DNA of 22,236 nt from contig DFQD01000115.1 in the NCBI GenBank assembly GCA_002377605.1, forward strand, positions 1,256-23,491. The letters run 5' to 3'. The notes beneath the pieces are model-generated. The model was not told the origin of the DNA. It saw only the letters and a list, made by a program, of their open reading frames with translations, and ran no database searches. A program made the translations under genes and the position numbers. Each line of letters begins with the position of its first letter. Position 1 is the stretch's first letter. Shown here piece after piece: positions 13,655-21,657 of this stretch. The DNA comes from Gammaproteobacteria bacterium UBA3498. GTDB lineage: Bacteria > Pseudomonadota > Gammaproteobacteria > Pseudomonadales > Pseudohongiellaceae.

Positions 13655-16135
13655 CTAACTTACTACGACATTAACCAATCGACTAGGCACTACGATCACT
13701 TTTTGTAAAGTTTTACCATCGCTGAAACGCTTAACTGCTTCATTATCGAGGGCAATTTGCTCCAAGTCTTCTTTAGACATGTCTTTTGAAACTACAATCT
13801 TGTCACGCAGCTTTCCATTTACTTGTAAGACAATAAGTATAGAATCCTGCGTCAAAGCAGTCTCATCCACTTCAGGCCAGGAGGCATCCATTACTGTTCC
13901 TTCATGGCCCAGGTGATTCCAGAGGGCGTGACAGAAATGTGGAACAATGGGAGCTAACATGAGAATTACAGATTCGAGGGCTTCTTGTATAACTGCCTGA
14001 TCTGTTTCGGCAAGATTAAATTCAAGAAATTTTGTCGTTGCATTCAACAATTCCATGCTAGCGGCGATCGCAGTGTTGAAAGTTTGCCGGCGACCAAAAT
14101 CGTCAGTAACTTTCTGCAAGGTTTGATGGGTTTTCAATCGTAATTTTTTCTGTTCAGCGTTGAGTTTCGAGTCTACGAAAATTGGAACTGGAACGGCTTG
14201 GTGACTTGCCACAATCTTCCAAAGCCGCTTTAAGAACCGGTAGCTTCCTTCCACACCCGAGTCAGACCAATCTAGAGACTGGTCTGGCGGAGACGCGAAT
14301 AGAGTAAACATTCGCACGGTGTCAGCGCCATACTTTCCGATTAAAACCATAGGGTCTACCGTATTTCCTTTTGACTTGGACATCTTGCTGCCTTCATTAA
14401 GAACCATTCCCTGAGTCAACAGGCGAGTAAATGGTTCATCTGAATTAACCAAGCCTTCGTTACGCATTAGCTTGTGATAAAAACGCGCATATAAAAGATG
14501 TAAAATTGCATGTTCGATTCCACCGATATACTGATCCACCGGTAGCCAGTAGTCGGCCCTTTCGTTCAGCATCTTGTCATCTTCGTCGGGGCATGCGTAG
14601 CGGGCGTAGTACCAGGAGGATTCCATAAAGGTGTCAAAGGTATCGGTTTCTCTATGAGCCTTGCATTGGCACTTGGGGCAATCTACTTCATAAAACTCTG
14701 GCATTTTTGTTAATGGTGAGCCGCTCTCATCGAATTCAATATCTTCAGGCAATAATACTGGAAGATCTTCTTCTGGCACTGGAACGGAGCCGCAGCTTTC
14801 GCAATTAATCATGGGAATGGGTGCTCCCCAATATCGTTGACGAGAAACACCCCAATCACGCAGACGATAGTTAACAGTCTTTTCACCTTTTCCTTGTTTG
14901 CTAAGGTATTCGGCGATGGAGTCAAATGCTTCTTTAAATTCCATGCCATCGAATTGATCCGAATTAATCACTCGCCCTTTATCAACGAAGGCTCTTTCAT
15001 CTAGATTACATACGGAATCATCTAAAACAGGTTCAATAACCTGCTTAATAGGCAGGTTATATTTCTGGGCGAACTCCCAATCTCGCTGATCGTGCGCAGG
15101 CACAGCCATAACTGCGCCAGAGCCGTAACTCATTAAAACGAAGTTTGCGACAAAAATCGGAACTTGTTCTTGGCTTATCGGATGAATTGCCTTTAAACCA
15201 GTATCAATTCCCAATTTTTCCAAAGTAGCTAGTTCCGCTTCCGCGACCTTTATATTGTTTTGTTCTTCCACAAAGGCTGCTAATTCAGGATTGGCAGCAG
15301 CGGTCTTAATCGCCAATGGATGTTGAGGAGCAACAGCCAAATAGGTGACACCAAGCAATGTGTCGGGACGGGTGGTATACACCGATAAAATTTTTAATGA
15401 CTCGTTTTCCTCGTCAGCAACTTCGAAATCTAGGTTTATACCTTCGGAGCGGCCAATCCAATTGCTCTGCATGGTACGAACTTTTTCTGGCCAGCCATTG
15501 AGATTTTCCAGATCATCCAAAAGTTCTTGGGAAAACGCCGTTATCTTTACGAACCATTGTGGAATACTGCGTCGTTCAACTAATGCCCCGGAGCGCCAGC
15601 CACGACCATCTACAACTTGTTCGTTTGCCAAAACAGTCTGATCAACTGGATCCCAGTTAACTTCTGCTTCCTTCTTATAAACTAAGCCTTTTTCGAATAA
15701 CTTGGTAAAAAACCATTGTTCCCAGCGATAGTAGTCCCTATGACAGGTCGCCAATTCCCGCGACCAGTCGTAGGCATATCCCAGTTTCTGCAATTGAGTC
15801 CGCATGTAATCGATGTTGCCGTAGGTCCATTTCGCGGGGGCCGTTTTGTTCTGCATGGCAGCATTTTCGGCTGGCAAGCCGAAAGCATCCCATCCCATCG
15901 GTTGCAGTACGTTTTTTCCTTGCATTCGCTGATAGCGGGAAATGGCATCGCCAATGGCATAATTCCTAACATGGCCCATATGTAGGTGGCCGCTAGGATA
16001 AGGAAACATAGATAGACAATAAAATTTTTCTTTGCTTGGATCTTCTTTTACGCGAAAGCTGTTGTGCTCATTCCAATAGGATTGAGCCGTGGCCTCAACG
16101 GTCTTTGGGTCATATTGAATATCGTTAGAACTCAT
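13655..16135 (-). CDS. leuS: leucyl-tRNA synthetase LeuRS
   Basis: A class I aminoacyl-tRNA synthetase that charges tRNA-Leu, 826 residues long (E. coli 860). The HIGH motif appears as HLHMGH at residues 50-55, and the KMSKS loop is literal at 584-588. The CP1 editing domain is present: TTRPDTLLGVTYLAVAPQHP with the conserved threonine-rich and Asp-containing stretch, and GSGAVMAVPAHDQRDWEFA. A zinc-type insertion is also present, with CESCGSVPVPEEDLPV and CPKCQCKAHRETDTFDTFMESSWYYARY. The C-terminal anticodon-binding and LeuRS-specific domains end in VVPSRLVNVVVS. It precedes lptE and holA with 5- and 1-base gaps. Upstream, 111 bases separate it from corC, where many relatives have lnt. Confidence 0.98.
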   Translation of the reverse strand: MSSNDIQYDPKTVEATAQSYWNEHNSFRVKEDPSKEKFYCLSMFPYPSGHLHMGHVRNYAIGDAISRYQRMQGKNVLQPMGWDAFGLPAENAAMQNKTAPAKWTYGNIDYMRTQLQKLGYAYDWSRELATCHRDYYRWEQWFFTKLFEKGLVYKKEAEVNWDPVDQTVLANEQVVDGRGWRSGALVERRSIPQWFVKITAFSQELLDDLENLNGWPEKVRTMQSNWIGRSEGINLDFEVADEENESLKILSVYTTRPDTLLGVTYLAVAPQHPLAIKTAAANPELAAFVEEQNNIKVAEAELATLEKLGIDTGLKAIHPISQEQVPIFVANFVLMSYGSGAVMAVPAHDQRDWEFAQKYNLPIKQVIEPVLDDSVCNLDERAFVDKGRVINSDQFDGMEFKEAFDSIAEYLSKQGKGEKTVNYRLRDWGVSRQRYWGAPIPMINCESCGSVPVPEEDLPVLLPEDIEFDESGSPLTKMPEFYEVDCPKCQCKAHRETDTFDTFMESSWYYARYACPDEDDKMLNERADYWLPVDQYIGGIEHAILHLLYARFYHKLMRNEGLVNSDEPFTRLLTQGMVLNEGSKMSKSKGNTVDPMVLIGKYGADTVRMFTLFASPPDQSLDWSDSGVEGSYRFLKRLWKIVASHQAVPVPIFVDSKLNAEQKKLRLKTHQTLQKVTDDFGRRQTFNTAIAASMELLNATTKFLEFNLAETDQAVIQEALESVILMLAPIVPHFCHALWNHLGHEGTVMDASWPEVDETALTQDSILIVLQVNGKLRDKIVVSKDMSKEDLEQIALDNEAVKRFSDGKTLQKVIVVPSRLVNVVVS

Positions 16136-16190
16136 TTCTTTTTACTACGAAAAACTCTTCTACTTCCAATTTGCAAAAACTCGAAAGCAT

Positions 16191-16218
16191 ACCCTAGCGA
16201 GGATCCTTCAGGTAGGGT
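16191..16218. repeat. short inverted repeat upstream of leuS
   Basis: ACCCTA (16191-16196) and TAGGGT (16213-16218) are perfect 6-base arms around 16 bases that themselves contain the palindrome AGGATCCT. It sits in the 111-base gap between corC and leuS. It could fold in a leuS leader or bind a protein. There is no T-run, and chance is a fair alternative. Confidence 0.25.
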
Positions 16219-16246
16219 TTGCGGCAAAAATAAGTTATCTAGAAAG

Positions 16247-17110
16247 TCACTGCTTCTTTTTTATATCCACCAGAGTCGATGTGACTTTAATGAGCTTAAT
16301 CTGCCGGCTATCGGCATTAAGAATAGTGATCAGAAAGGGGTCAATATTTACTGTTTCACCACGTTCGGGTATATAGCCGAATTGCTGCAGAACTAGCCCA
16401 CCAATGGTAGTACACTCCTGGTCGTTTAATTCTGTCTCGAAATAATCATTGAACTCGTCTAACGGAGTAAGCGCTTTAACGATATGGTTTTCTAGGTCAA
16501 ATTGCTTAATGAAGTCTTCGTTTTCGACATCAGTTTCGTCTTCAATTTCACCGACGATCTGCTCAAGCACGTCTTCAATTGTAACCACTCCACATACGCT
16601 GCCATATTCGTCAATTGCAATCGCCATATGCTGACGTGTTTCTCTAAATTCTTTCAACAAGACATTCAGTCGTTTGCTCTCTGGAACAAAGGTAGCGGGT
16701 CGCACCACATCTTTAATGTCTAGTTTATCAGTATTGTCATTTAATATGAGTGGCAACAAATCTTTTGCTAATAGAACCCCCAATACGTTATCTACGTTCT
16801 CGCCAATGACAGGAAAGCGGGAATGAGATGCTTTCGATATCAGGTCAATAACCTCGGTTGGTGCAAGGCTTGCAGGAACGGTAACAACTTGTGAGCGCGG
16901 AATCATTATGTCCCGCACTTGCATACTGGATACTTGCAGGGCGCCTTCGATGATGTTCAAGGCATCAGCATCGAGTACCTGGTCTTGTTCGGCGTTTCGC
17001 AGAACCTCAAGAAGGCTCTTCGTATCGGTGGGTTCGTCCGAAAATAGCTGTGCAATTTTATCGATCCAAGACTTCGGTCTCGGATCGATGCTAGATTGGT
17101 CGTCAGTCAT
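16247..17110 (-). CDS. corC: CorC/YbeX family CBS-domain protein
   Basis: A 287-residue cytosolic protein of the CorC/HlyC family, linked by genetic work in enterobacteria to magnesium/cobalt efflux and to envelope and ribosome homeostasis. Domains in order are an N-terminal region with ALNIIEGALQVSSMQVRDIM (near 49-68), a CBS pair from about residue 64 to 190 (IPRSQVVTVPASL, SRFPVIGENVDNVLGVLLAKDLL, MAIAIDEYGSVCGVVTIEDVLEQIVGEI), and the C-terminal CorC_HlyC transporter-associated domain (FNDYFETELNDQECTTIGGLVLQQFGYIPERGE). There is no transmembrane segment, consistent with the short YbeX type. It follows ybeY after 40 bases, the standard miaB-phoH-ybeY-corC order. The usual next gene, lnt, is not found. 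Confidence 0.94.
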   Translation of the reverse strand: MTDDQSSIDPRPKSWIDKIAQLFSDEPTDTKSLLEVLRNAEQDQVLDADALNIIEGALQVSSMQVRDIMIPRSQVVTVPASLAPTEVIDLISKASHSRFPVIGENVDNVLGVLLAKDLLPLILNDNTDKLDIKDVVRPATFVPESKRLNVLLKEFRETRQHMAIAIDEYGSVCGVVTIEDVLEQIVGEIEDETDVENEDFIKQFDLENHIVKALTPLDEFNDYFETELNDQECTTIGGLVLQQFGYIPERGETVNIDPFLITILNADSRQIKLIKVTSTLVDIKKKQ

Positions 17111-17150
17111 GCGCTGGCTTCTCGTGCTCTCCTGATGCTTCCGCTTGGGA

Positions 17151-17624
17151 TTACCCTACCAAATAAGGATTGGGGAATCCAAGATTTTCAAGGGTATTTA
17201 CTTCATGGCTTTCCATGACTTCCGCTTCGGGTTCGTTGGAATGATCGAATCCGCTAAGATGTAAGGCCCCATGTATTAACATATGCGCCCAATGCGCTTC
17301 TAATTCTTTGCCCTGTTTCTCTGCCTCGCATGCAACCACCTGCGGGCAAACGACTATGTCGCCTAAAGGGCGAAATTGCAGTGTTTCAGACAATTCTTCA
17401 GGGAAATTGGCTGGGAACGAAAGCACATTTGCCGCTTTGTCTTTTCCTCTATAATTCTTATTGAGCTCGCCTGCTTCTTCGGGTTGTACAAAGCGCAAGC
17501 TGACGCTGTAATCGTTTTTCATCGCAATTGCCTTAAGTGCTGCATTAATCCAGCGTTGGCAGTCTTCTAAGGGGGGAGTCCAGGTAGAGTCGCAATCGTT
17601 GCTAAATTCAATTGTCACGTTCAT
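17151..17624 (-). CDS. ybeY: endoribonuclease YbeY
   Basis: YbeY is a zinc-dependent protein needed for 16S rRNA 3'-end maturation and 70S ribosome quality control. From ATG 17624 it has 157 residues (E. coli 155). The signature HGALHLSGFDH is present with zinc ligands His118, His122 and His128, plus NKNYRGKDKAANVLSFP (56-71) and PLGDIVVCPQVV. The frame stays open upstream to 17708, but that part lies inside phoH and would add 28 atypical residues. The ATG at 17624 overlaps the phoH end by 17 bases, so translation is probably coupled to phoH. Confidence 0.96.
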   Translation of the reverse strand: MNVTIEFSNDCDSTWTPPLEDCQRWINAALKAIAMKNDYSVSLRFVQPEEAGELNKNYRGKDKAANVLSFPANFPEELSETLQFRPLGDIVVCPQVVACEAEKQGKELEAHWAHMLIHGALHLSGFDHSNEPEAEVMESHEVNTLENLGFPNPYLVG

Positions 17625-18624
17625 TAATTTGTTGAGAGTCTTGACTGGTAAGTTGCGAGACTGAATTGCGATCGAATTTATCATAGGCTTCAACAATTTT
17701 TTGTACAAGTCTATGACGTACTACATCTTTGGCATTGAAATAAGTAAAACCAATTTCGTCGATGCCTTCTAAAACTTTACTTACACGTACCAAGCCAGAA
17801 CGCGTGCCCTTAGGTAGGTCGATTTGTGTTACATCTCCGGTGATCACAGCAGTTGAGCCGAAGCCAATCCTAGTTAAGAACATTTTCATTTGCGCACTAG
17901 TAGTGTTCTGGCTTTCATCTAGAATGATAAAAGAGTTGTTGAGAGTCCTGCCGCGCATATAGGCGAGAGGAGCTACTTCAATAACGTTTTTTTCAATCAG
18001 GCGTCCTACTTTTTCGAAACCCAGCATCTCGTAGAGTGCGTCATACAAAGGTCTCAAATAAGGATCAATTTTTTGGGTAAGATCCCCAGGTAAGAATCCC
18101 AGCTTTTCGCCAGCTTCCACCGCCGGCCGCACAAGTAAAAGTCTGTTTACTTTTTCTTTAATTAGCGCTTCGACCGCGCAAGCAACAGCAAGATAAGTCT
18201 TACCGGTGCCTGCTGGACCAATGCCGAAATTGATATCGTTGTTGCGAATGCCTCTCACATATTGCCTCTGATGTTTGCTTCGTGGTTTGATTGAGGAGCG
18301 AGGAGTTTTGATCAGTAGGCTTTCGTAATTCTCTGCCACGTCAATTTCGTCTGAATCCCTTACTTCCTGCAGGGCAAGGTGTACCATGTTCGGGCTCAAT
18401 AGCTTGCCATTCTCAGTTGCAACATAGAGTGACTCTAGAATATGACGGCCGCCAGCAACAGCAGTTTCTGATCCGGACAATTGAAAAACATTACCTCGTT
18501 GCCTAATGGTCAGGGCCAGGTCGGATTCTATTTGCTGAATGTGTTCGTTAAGTCGTCCGCAGAGGTTGGAAAGGCGCTGCGCATTGTCAGGCAATAGCGT
18601 CAGGCTAAAGGTTTGTTCTGTCAT
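17608..18624 (-). CDS. phoH: PhoH-like ATPase (YbeZ)
   Basis: A 338-residue P-loop ATPase of the PhoH/YbeZ family, which works with YbeY in RNA metabolism. The N-terminal 110 residues form a KH-like region (for example SDLALTIRQRGNVFQLSG). Walker A is GPAGTGKT at 136-143, Walker B is FIILDE at 232-237 followed by SQNTTSAQMKMFLTRIG, and a later RNA-helicase-like motif is TGDVTQIDLP at 262-271. The length is close to E. coli YbeZ (346). The coding end overlaps ybeY by 17 bases. A strong extended -10 element lies about 40 bases before the ATG, so it can be transcribed separately from miaB. Confidence 0.95.
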   Translation of the reverse strand: MTEQTFSLTLLPDNAQRLSNLCGRLNEHIQQIESDLALTIRQRGNVFQLSGSETAVAGGRHILESLYVATENGKLLSPNMVHLALQEVRDSDEIDVAENYESLLIKTPRSSIKPRSKHQRQYVRGIRNNDINFGIGPAGTGKTYLAVACAVEALIKEKVNRLLLVRPAVEAGEKLGFLPGDLTQKIDPYLRPLYDALYEMLGFEKVGRLIEKNVIEVAPLAYMRGRTLNNSFIILDESQNTTSAQMKMFLTRIGFGSTAVITGDVTQIDLPKGTRSGLVRVSKVLEGIDEIGFTYFNAKDVVRHRLVQKIVEAYDKFDRNSVSQLTSQDSQQINERDN

Positions 18625-18661
18625 GCAGAAAAGAGAATCCTTTTGTCATTGGAATGGGCCA

Positions 18662-18670
18662 ATTATAGCA
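18662..18670 (-). promoter_or_regulatory. extended -10 promoter element for phoH-ybeY-corC
   Basis: On the minus strand this reads TGCTATAAT, a perfect TATAAT with the TGn extension. There is no convincing -35 box at 16-18 bases upstream, which extended -10 promoters can tolerate. Transcription would begin near 18655, leaving about 30 bases before the phoH ATG at 18624, and the site lies in the 81-base gap after miaB. Confidence 0.5.
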
Positions 18671-18705
18671 ATGAAAATTGGGAAATATTCATTTATTTTG
18701 GGTAT

Positions 18706-20058
18706 TTATAGTGACGCTAGCAGAGAATTTGGTAGTGCATCTGTAATGCTTACTTCGGAAAACTGGCCTATTAGACTATGATCATCGCAGGGAAAATTAA
18801 CAACTCGATTATTCTCGGTACGGCCTTGCAAATCCTTGGTGTTTTTCTTCGAAATACCAGTGACAAGGGCATTTTGTTTGGTGCCAATCATAGCCTCACT
18901 GATAGCAGCAGCTTGTTTCATGATTTGAGACTGTAAGGTAGCGAGTCGATGTTTTTTCTCTTTTTCCGGAGTTACATCTTTAAATTCTGCTGCAGGTGTT
19001 CCTGGTCTAGCGCTATATATAAAGCTGAAGGAAGTATCGAAACCAATTTCGATGATTAAGTTCATCGTGTCTTCGAAATCTTTGTTGGTTTCACCTGGAA
19101 ATCCCACTATGAAATCTGAAGACAGGCTAATACCTGGTCTATTGGCGATGATCTTGCGAATGATTGATTTGTATTCCAAAACAGTATGCCCACGTTTCAT
19201 TGCTGCTAGGATACGATCACTGCCACTTTGTACTGGAAGGTGTAGATGTGAGACTAGTTCAGGCACATCACTGTAAACATTTATCAAGCTTTCATTAAAC
19301 TCTACCGGGTGAGAAGTAGTGAAACGAATTCGATCGATGCCGTCTATGCTTGCGATATAAGTAATAAGGAGCGCGAGATTAATGGTTTTACCCTCATGGG
19401 ACAAGCCACGATAGGCATTCACATTCTGCCCAAGCAGGTTAATCTCCCTAACACCTTGATTGGCAAGATGCGCTGCTTCTGTTAAAACATCATCTAAGGG
19501 CCTGCTAACTTCTTCACCTCTGGTATAGGGTACAACGCAGAAACTACAGTACTTGCTGCAACCCTCCATTATTGTTAGAAAGGCCTGACATGAATTAGCA
19601 TCAGGTTGTGGTAATCGATCGAACTTTTCAATTTCCGGAAAGCTTATGTCCACGACGGGTTTACCATTCCCTTCAGTTTCAAGCATCTCGGGAAGTTTAT
19701 GTAGTGTTTGTGGGCCAAAGACAACGTCAACGAAAGGGGCGCGTTTGCCAATTTCTTCACCTTCCTGGCTGGCAACGCAACCACCGACAGCAATTTTTAA
19801 GTTTGGTTTGGTTTCCTTTAGAATTCGCCAGCGCCCTAATTGATGGAAAACTTTTTCTTGAGCTTTTTCGCGAATTGAGCAGGTGTTTAGCAATAACAAG
19901 TCAGCCTCTTCGGCGCTGTCCGCAAGCACTGCCCCTTTGGATTCTTTAAGCAAATCGAGCATGCGCGCAGAATCGTATTCATTCATCTGACAACCATGAG
20001 TCTTAATGAATACTTTTTTTGATTCATTTTGAGTCGATTTATTTGCCGGCACTTTCAA
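18706..20058 (-). CDS. miaB: tRNA-2-methylthio-N6-isopentenyladenosine synthase MiaB
   Basis: MiaB is a radical SAM methylthiotransferase that adds a methylthio group to i6A37 of tRNAs reading UNN codons. The 450-residue protein has all three domains. The N-terminal UPF0004 domain has cluster cysteines Cys23 (KTHGCQMNEYDS), Cys60 (LLNTCSIRE) and Cys94 (VGGCVASQEG). The radical SAM domain has CSKYCSFC (Cys167, Cys171, Cys174), and the C-terminal TRAM region ends in DDHSLIGQFSEVSITDALPNSL. LLGQNVNAYRG and HLPVQSGSDRILAAMKRGHT are typical MiaB segments. The start is a TTG at 20058 with GAGAG upstream; no in-frame ATG precedes the first cysteine. It heads the miaB-phoH-ybeY-corC group. Confidence 0.96.
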   Translation of the reverse strand: MKVPANKSTQNESKKVFIKTHGCQMNEYDSARMLDLLKESKGAVLADSAEEADLLLLNTCSIREKAQEKVFHQLGRWRILKETKPNLKIAVGGCVASQEGEEIGKRAPFVDVVFGPQTLHKLPEMLETEGNGKPVVDISFPEIEKFDRLPQPDANSCQAFLTIMEGCSKYCSFCVVPYTRGEEVSRPLDDVLTEAAHLANQGVREINLLGQNVNAYRGLSHEGKTINLALLITYIASIDGIDRIRFTTSHPVEFNESLINVYSDVPELVSHLHLPVQSGSDRILAAMKRGHTVLEYKSIIRKIIANRPGISLSSDFIVGFPGETNKDFEDTMNLIIEIGFDTSFSFIYSARPGTPAAEFKDVTPEKEKKHRLATLQSQIMKQAAAISEAMIGTKQNALVTGISKKNTKDLQGRTENNRVVNFPCDDHSLIGQFSEVSITDALPNSLLASL

Positions 20059-20090
20059 ACCAATAGCTCTCTCATTGAAAAAGGCTGTGA

Positions 20091-20119
20091 ATTATAACAG
20101 CAGGAAGATCTGCTCATAA
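20091..20119 (-). promoter_or_regulatory. candidate promoter of miaB
   Basis: On the minus strand a perfect TATAAT (20091-20096) is preceded, after 17 bases, by TTATGA (20114-20119; three of six -35 bases). The start point would be near 20084, about 26 bases before the TTG start of miaB. The -10 box is strong and the -35 box weak. Confidence 0.45.
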
Positions 20120-20148
20120 GATGGAACCAATAGAAAATTCAGGCAAAA

Positions 20149-20177
20149 TACTCACTACTACTTGAAATTCATATAAT
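20149..20177 (+). promoter_or_regulatory. candidate promoter of the DUF1820-srkA pair
   Basis: A perfect TATAAT at 20172-20177 lies 75 bases before the DUF1820 ATG. The hexamer 17 bases upstream, TACTCA (20149-20154), matches the -35 consensus at three positions. Transcription from about 20184 would give a leader of roughly 70 bases. Together with the miaB promoter it makes the 194-base gap a divergent promoter region. Confidence 0.45.
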
Positions 20178-20252
20178 TAGCCTGATATTAAGCTAGATGG
20201 ATTATCTGGGACTTGCACTGCGCCTAACCACCGACCTTAAGAGATTGATTTA

Positions 20253-20588
20253 ATGGGAAATTCTTCTGAAATTTACAAAATAACCTTTCTAAGCAAAGGC
20301 AAGGTTTACGAGATGTTTGTTAAGCATGTCTATCAGAGTGATCTCTATGGCTTCATCGAGATAGAGAACTATGTGTTCGATGAGAAAACTCAGGTAGTGG
20401 TCGACCCCAGCGAAGAAAAGCTCAAATCTGAGTTCAAAGGTGTCAAACGCAGCTTTATTCCCATGCAGGCAATTATTCGCATAGATGAGGTTGACAAGTC
20501 AGGCGTAAGCAAAATTTCTAGCGGCGATAACATTGCCCCTTTTCCTGTTTCCTTAGTAGGCGGTAAGACCGATTCCCAGGATTCTTAA
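20253..20588 (+). CDS. DUF1820 family protein
   Basis: A 111-residue protein of the DUF1820 family, common in Pseudomonas-like gammaproteobacteria and without a known function. The family pattern is clear: IYKITFLSKGKVYEMFVKHV (residues 7-26), LYGFIEIENYVFDEKTQVVVDPSEEKL, and FKGVKRSFIPMQAIIRIDEVDKSG (near 61-84). The fold is probably a small beta barrel; no signal peptide or membrane segment is seen. The tail after residue 85 is low-complexity and probably flexible. TAAGAGA lies 7 bases or so before the ATG. The stop codon sits in the loop of a perfect hairpin (20576-20599). srkA follows 71 bases later on the same strand. Confidence 0.9.
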   Translation: MGNSSEIYKITFLSKGKVYEMFVKHVYQSDLYGFIEIENYVFDEKTQVVVDPSEEKLKSEFKGVKRSFIPMQAIIRIDEVDKSGVSKISSGDNIAPFPVSLVGGKTDSQDS

Positions 20589-20599
20589 ATGAATCCTGG
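20576..20599 (+). repeat. perfect 9-bp hairpin over the DUF1820 stop codon
   Basis: CCAGGATTC (20576-20584) and GAATCCTGG (20591-20599) are exact reverse complements separated by the 6-base loop TTAAAT. The loop contains the TAA stop of the DUF1820 gene (20586-20588), and an ATG begins at 20589. No T-run follows on either strand, so it is not an intrinsic terminator. It could stabilise an mRNA end, cause partial attenuation, or affect translation of what follows. Confidence 0.55.
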
Positions 20600-20657
20600 T
20601 GCTGCGACCGGCGGGCTAACGAAAGGAGTAATTCCTTCAGCTGTCATCCGTACTTAG
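20589..20657 (+). CDS. possible 22-codon mini-ORF between DUF1820 gene and srkA
   Basis: An ATG directly abuts the DUF1820 stop (TAAATG) and opens a 22-codon frame, beginning MNPGAATGGL and ending AVIRT, that stops at 20655-20657, two bases before the srkA ATG. The best purine-rich site in the gap, GAAAGGAG (20621-20628), lies inside it, about 31 bases before srkA and so too far to serve that start directly. It may be a leader peptide that carries ribosomes to srkA. It could equally be chance; there is no homologue I recognise. Confidence 0.25.
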   Translation: MNPGAATGGLTKGVIPSAVIRT

Positions 20658-20659
20658 TT

Positions 20660-21649
20660 ATGGTTGACGCGCATCCGTACTCAAAACTCACTCCCGACTT
20701 AGTTTTATCTGCAGTAGAAACTATCGGCTTCGAGCCAGATGCTCGCATTTTTTCATTAAACAGTTATGAGAACCGCGTTTACCAAGTGGGTCTGCATTCA
20801 GGTGGATCTATTGTCGTGAAATTTTATCGCCCGGAGCGCTGGACTGCGAAGCAAATCATGGAAGAGCATCGTTTTGCCCAAGAGTTAATGGAATTGGAAA
20901 TTCCGGTTATTGCACCCTTGCGCATCAGTGGTTCTTCGACTCTAGCTGTTTTTGAAGGTTTCCAACTAGCGGCGTTTCCTTTATTTCTTGGAAGGCCGCC
21001 GGAACTGGACAATCTTGATAATCTCTTAGTCATGGGTAGATTTGTTGCACGAATTCATGCGGTTGGCGCCATGACTAATTTTTTAGAACGAGCAGAGCTT
21101 TCCATAGATAGATTTGCGGTTCAAAGTAGGGAGTTCTTACTAAGTAATAATTTTATTCCTGAAGATTTAATTGCTGCGTATGATTCTCTGAGTGCTGATT
21201 TGATTAATAGGGTTGAACAACGCTTTAGCGAACATGGCCAATTAACCATGATGCGTATCCATGGTGATTGCCATCCCGGCAATATTCTTTGGAAGGATGA
21301 TACGCCAAATTTTATTGACTTCGACGATACGATCATGGGTCCTGCTATGCAGGATCTATGGATGATGTTGTCTGGGGATCGCAATCAGCGACAGTCACAA
21401 TTACTGGAATTGGTGGAAGGTTATAATGAATTCCATGACTTTCGTGTATCTGAGTTAAGTCTCGTAGAGAGCCTGAGAACTTTGCGCATTATGAATTACA
21501 GCGCATGGCTTGCTCGTCGGTGGGAAGATTCTGCTTTTCCAAAGAGCTTTCCCTGGTTTAATACCCAGCGCTATTGGTCCGAGCATATATTGGAATTGCG
21601 CGAACAATTAGCGGCTCTTGATGAACCGCCATTGGAGCTTATCTATTAA
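20660..21649 (+). CDS. srkA: stress response kinase A (YihE/SrkA)
   Basis: A 329-residue kinase of the SrkA (YihE) family with a choline-kinase-like fold. In enteric bacteria it is a Ser/Thr protein kinase that protects against stress-induced death and counteracts MazEF-linked pathways. Visible are the N-terminal LNSYENRVYQVG (near 33-44), the ATP-binding lysine in IVVKFYRPERW (near 52-62), the catalytic loop HGDCHPGN (201-208, Asp203) and the metal-binding IDFDD (219-223), followed by MGPAMQDLWMML. The length matches E. coli SrkA (328). There is no strong ribosome site within 15 bases of the ATG; a good one lies about 31 bases upstream in the preceding mini-ORF. In E. coli srkA is next to dsbA; here it converges on another thioredoxin-fold gene (9 bases from stop to stop). 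Confidence 0.95.
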   Translation: MVDAHPYSKLTPDLVLSAVETIGFEPDARIFSLNSYENRVYQVGLHSGGSIVVKFYRPERWTAKQIMEEHRFAQELMELEIPVIAPLRISGSSTLAVFEGFQLAAFPLFLGRPPELDNLDNLLVMGRFVARIHAVGAMTNFLERAELSIDRFAVQSREFLLSNNFIPEDLIAAYDSLSADLINRVEQRFSEHGQLTMMRIHGDCHPGNILWKDDTPNFIDFDDTIMGPAMQDLWMMLSGDRNQRQSQLLELVEGYNEFHDFRVSELSLVESLRTLRIMNYSAWLARRWEDSAFPKSFPWFNTQRYWSEHILELREQLAALDEPPLELIY

Positions 21650-21657
21650 TAGTTCTG

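Noticed and set aside
15345..15985. Several open frames of 90-100 codons in and against leuS
   Set aside because: All overlap the conserved N-terminal and editing regions of leuS; their sequence is explained by the leuS codons.
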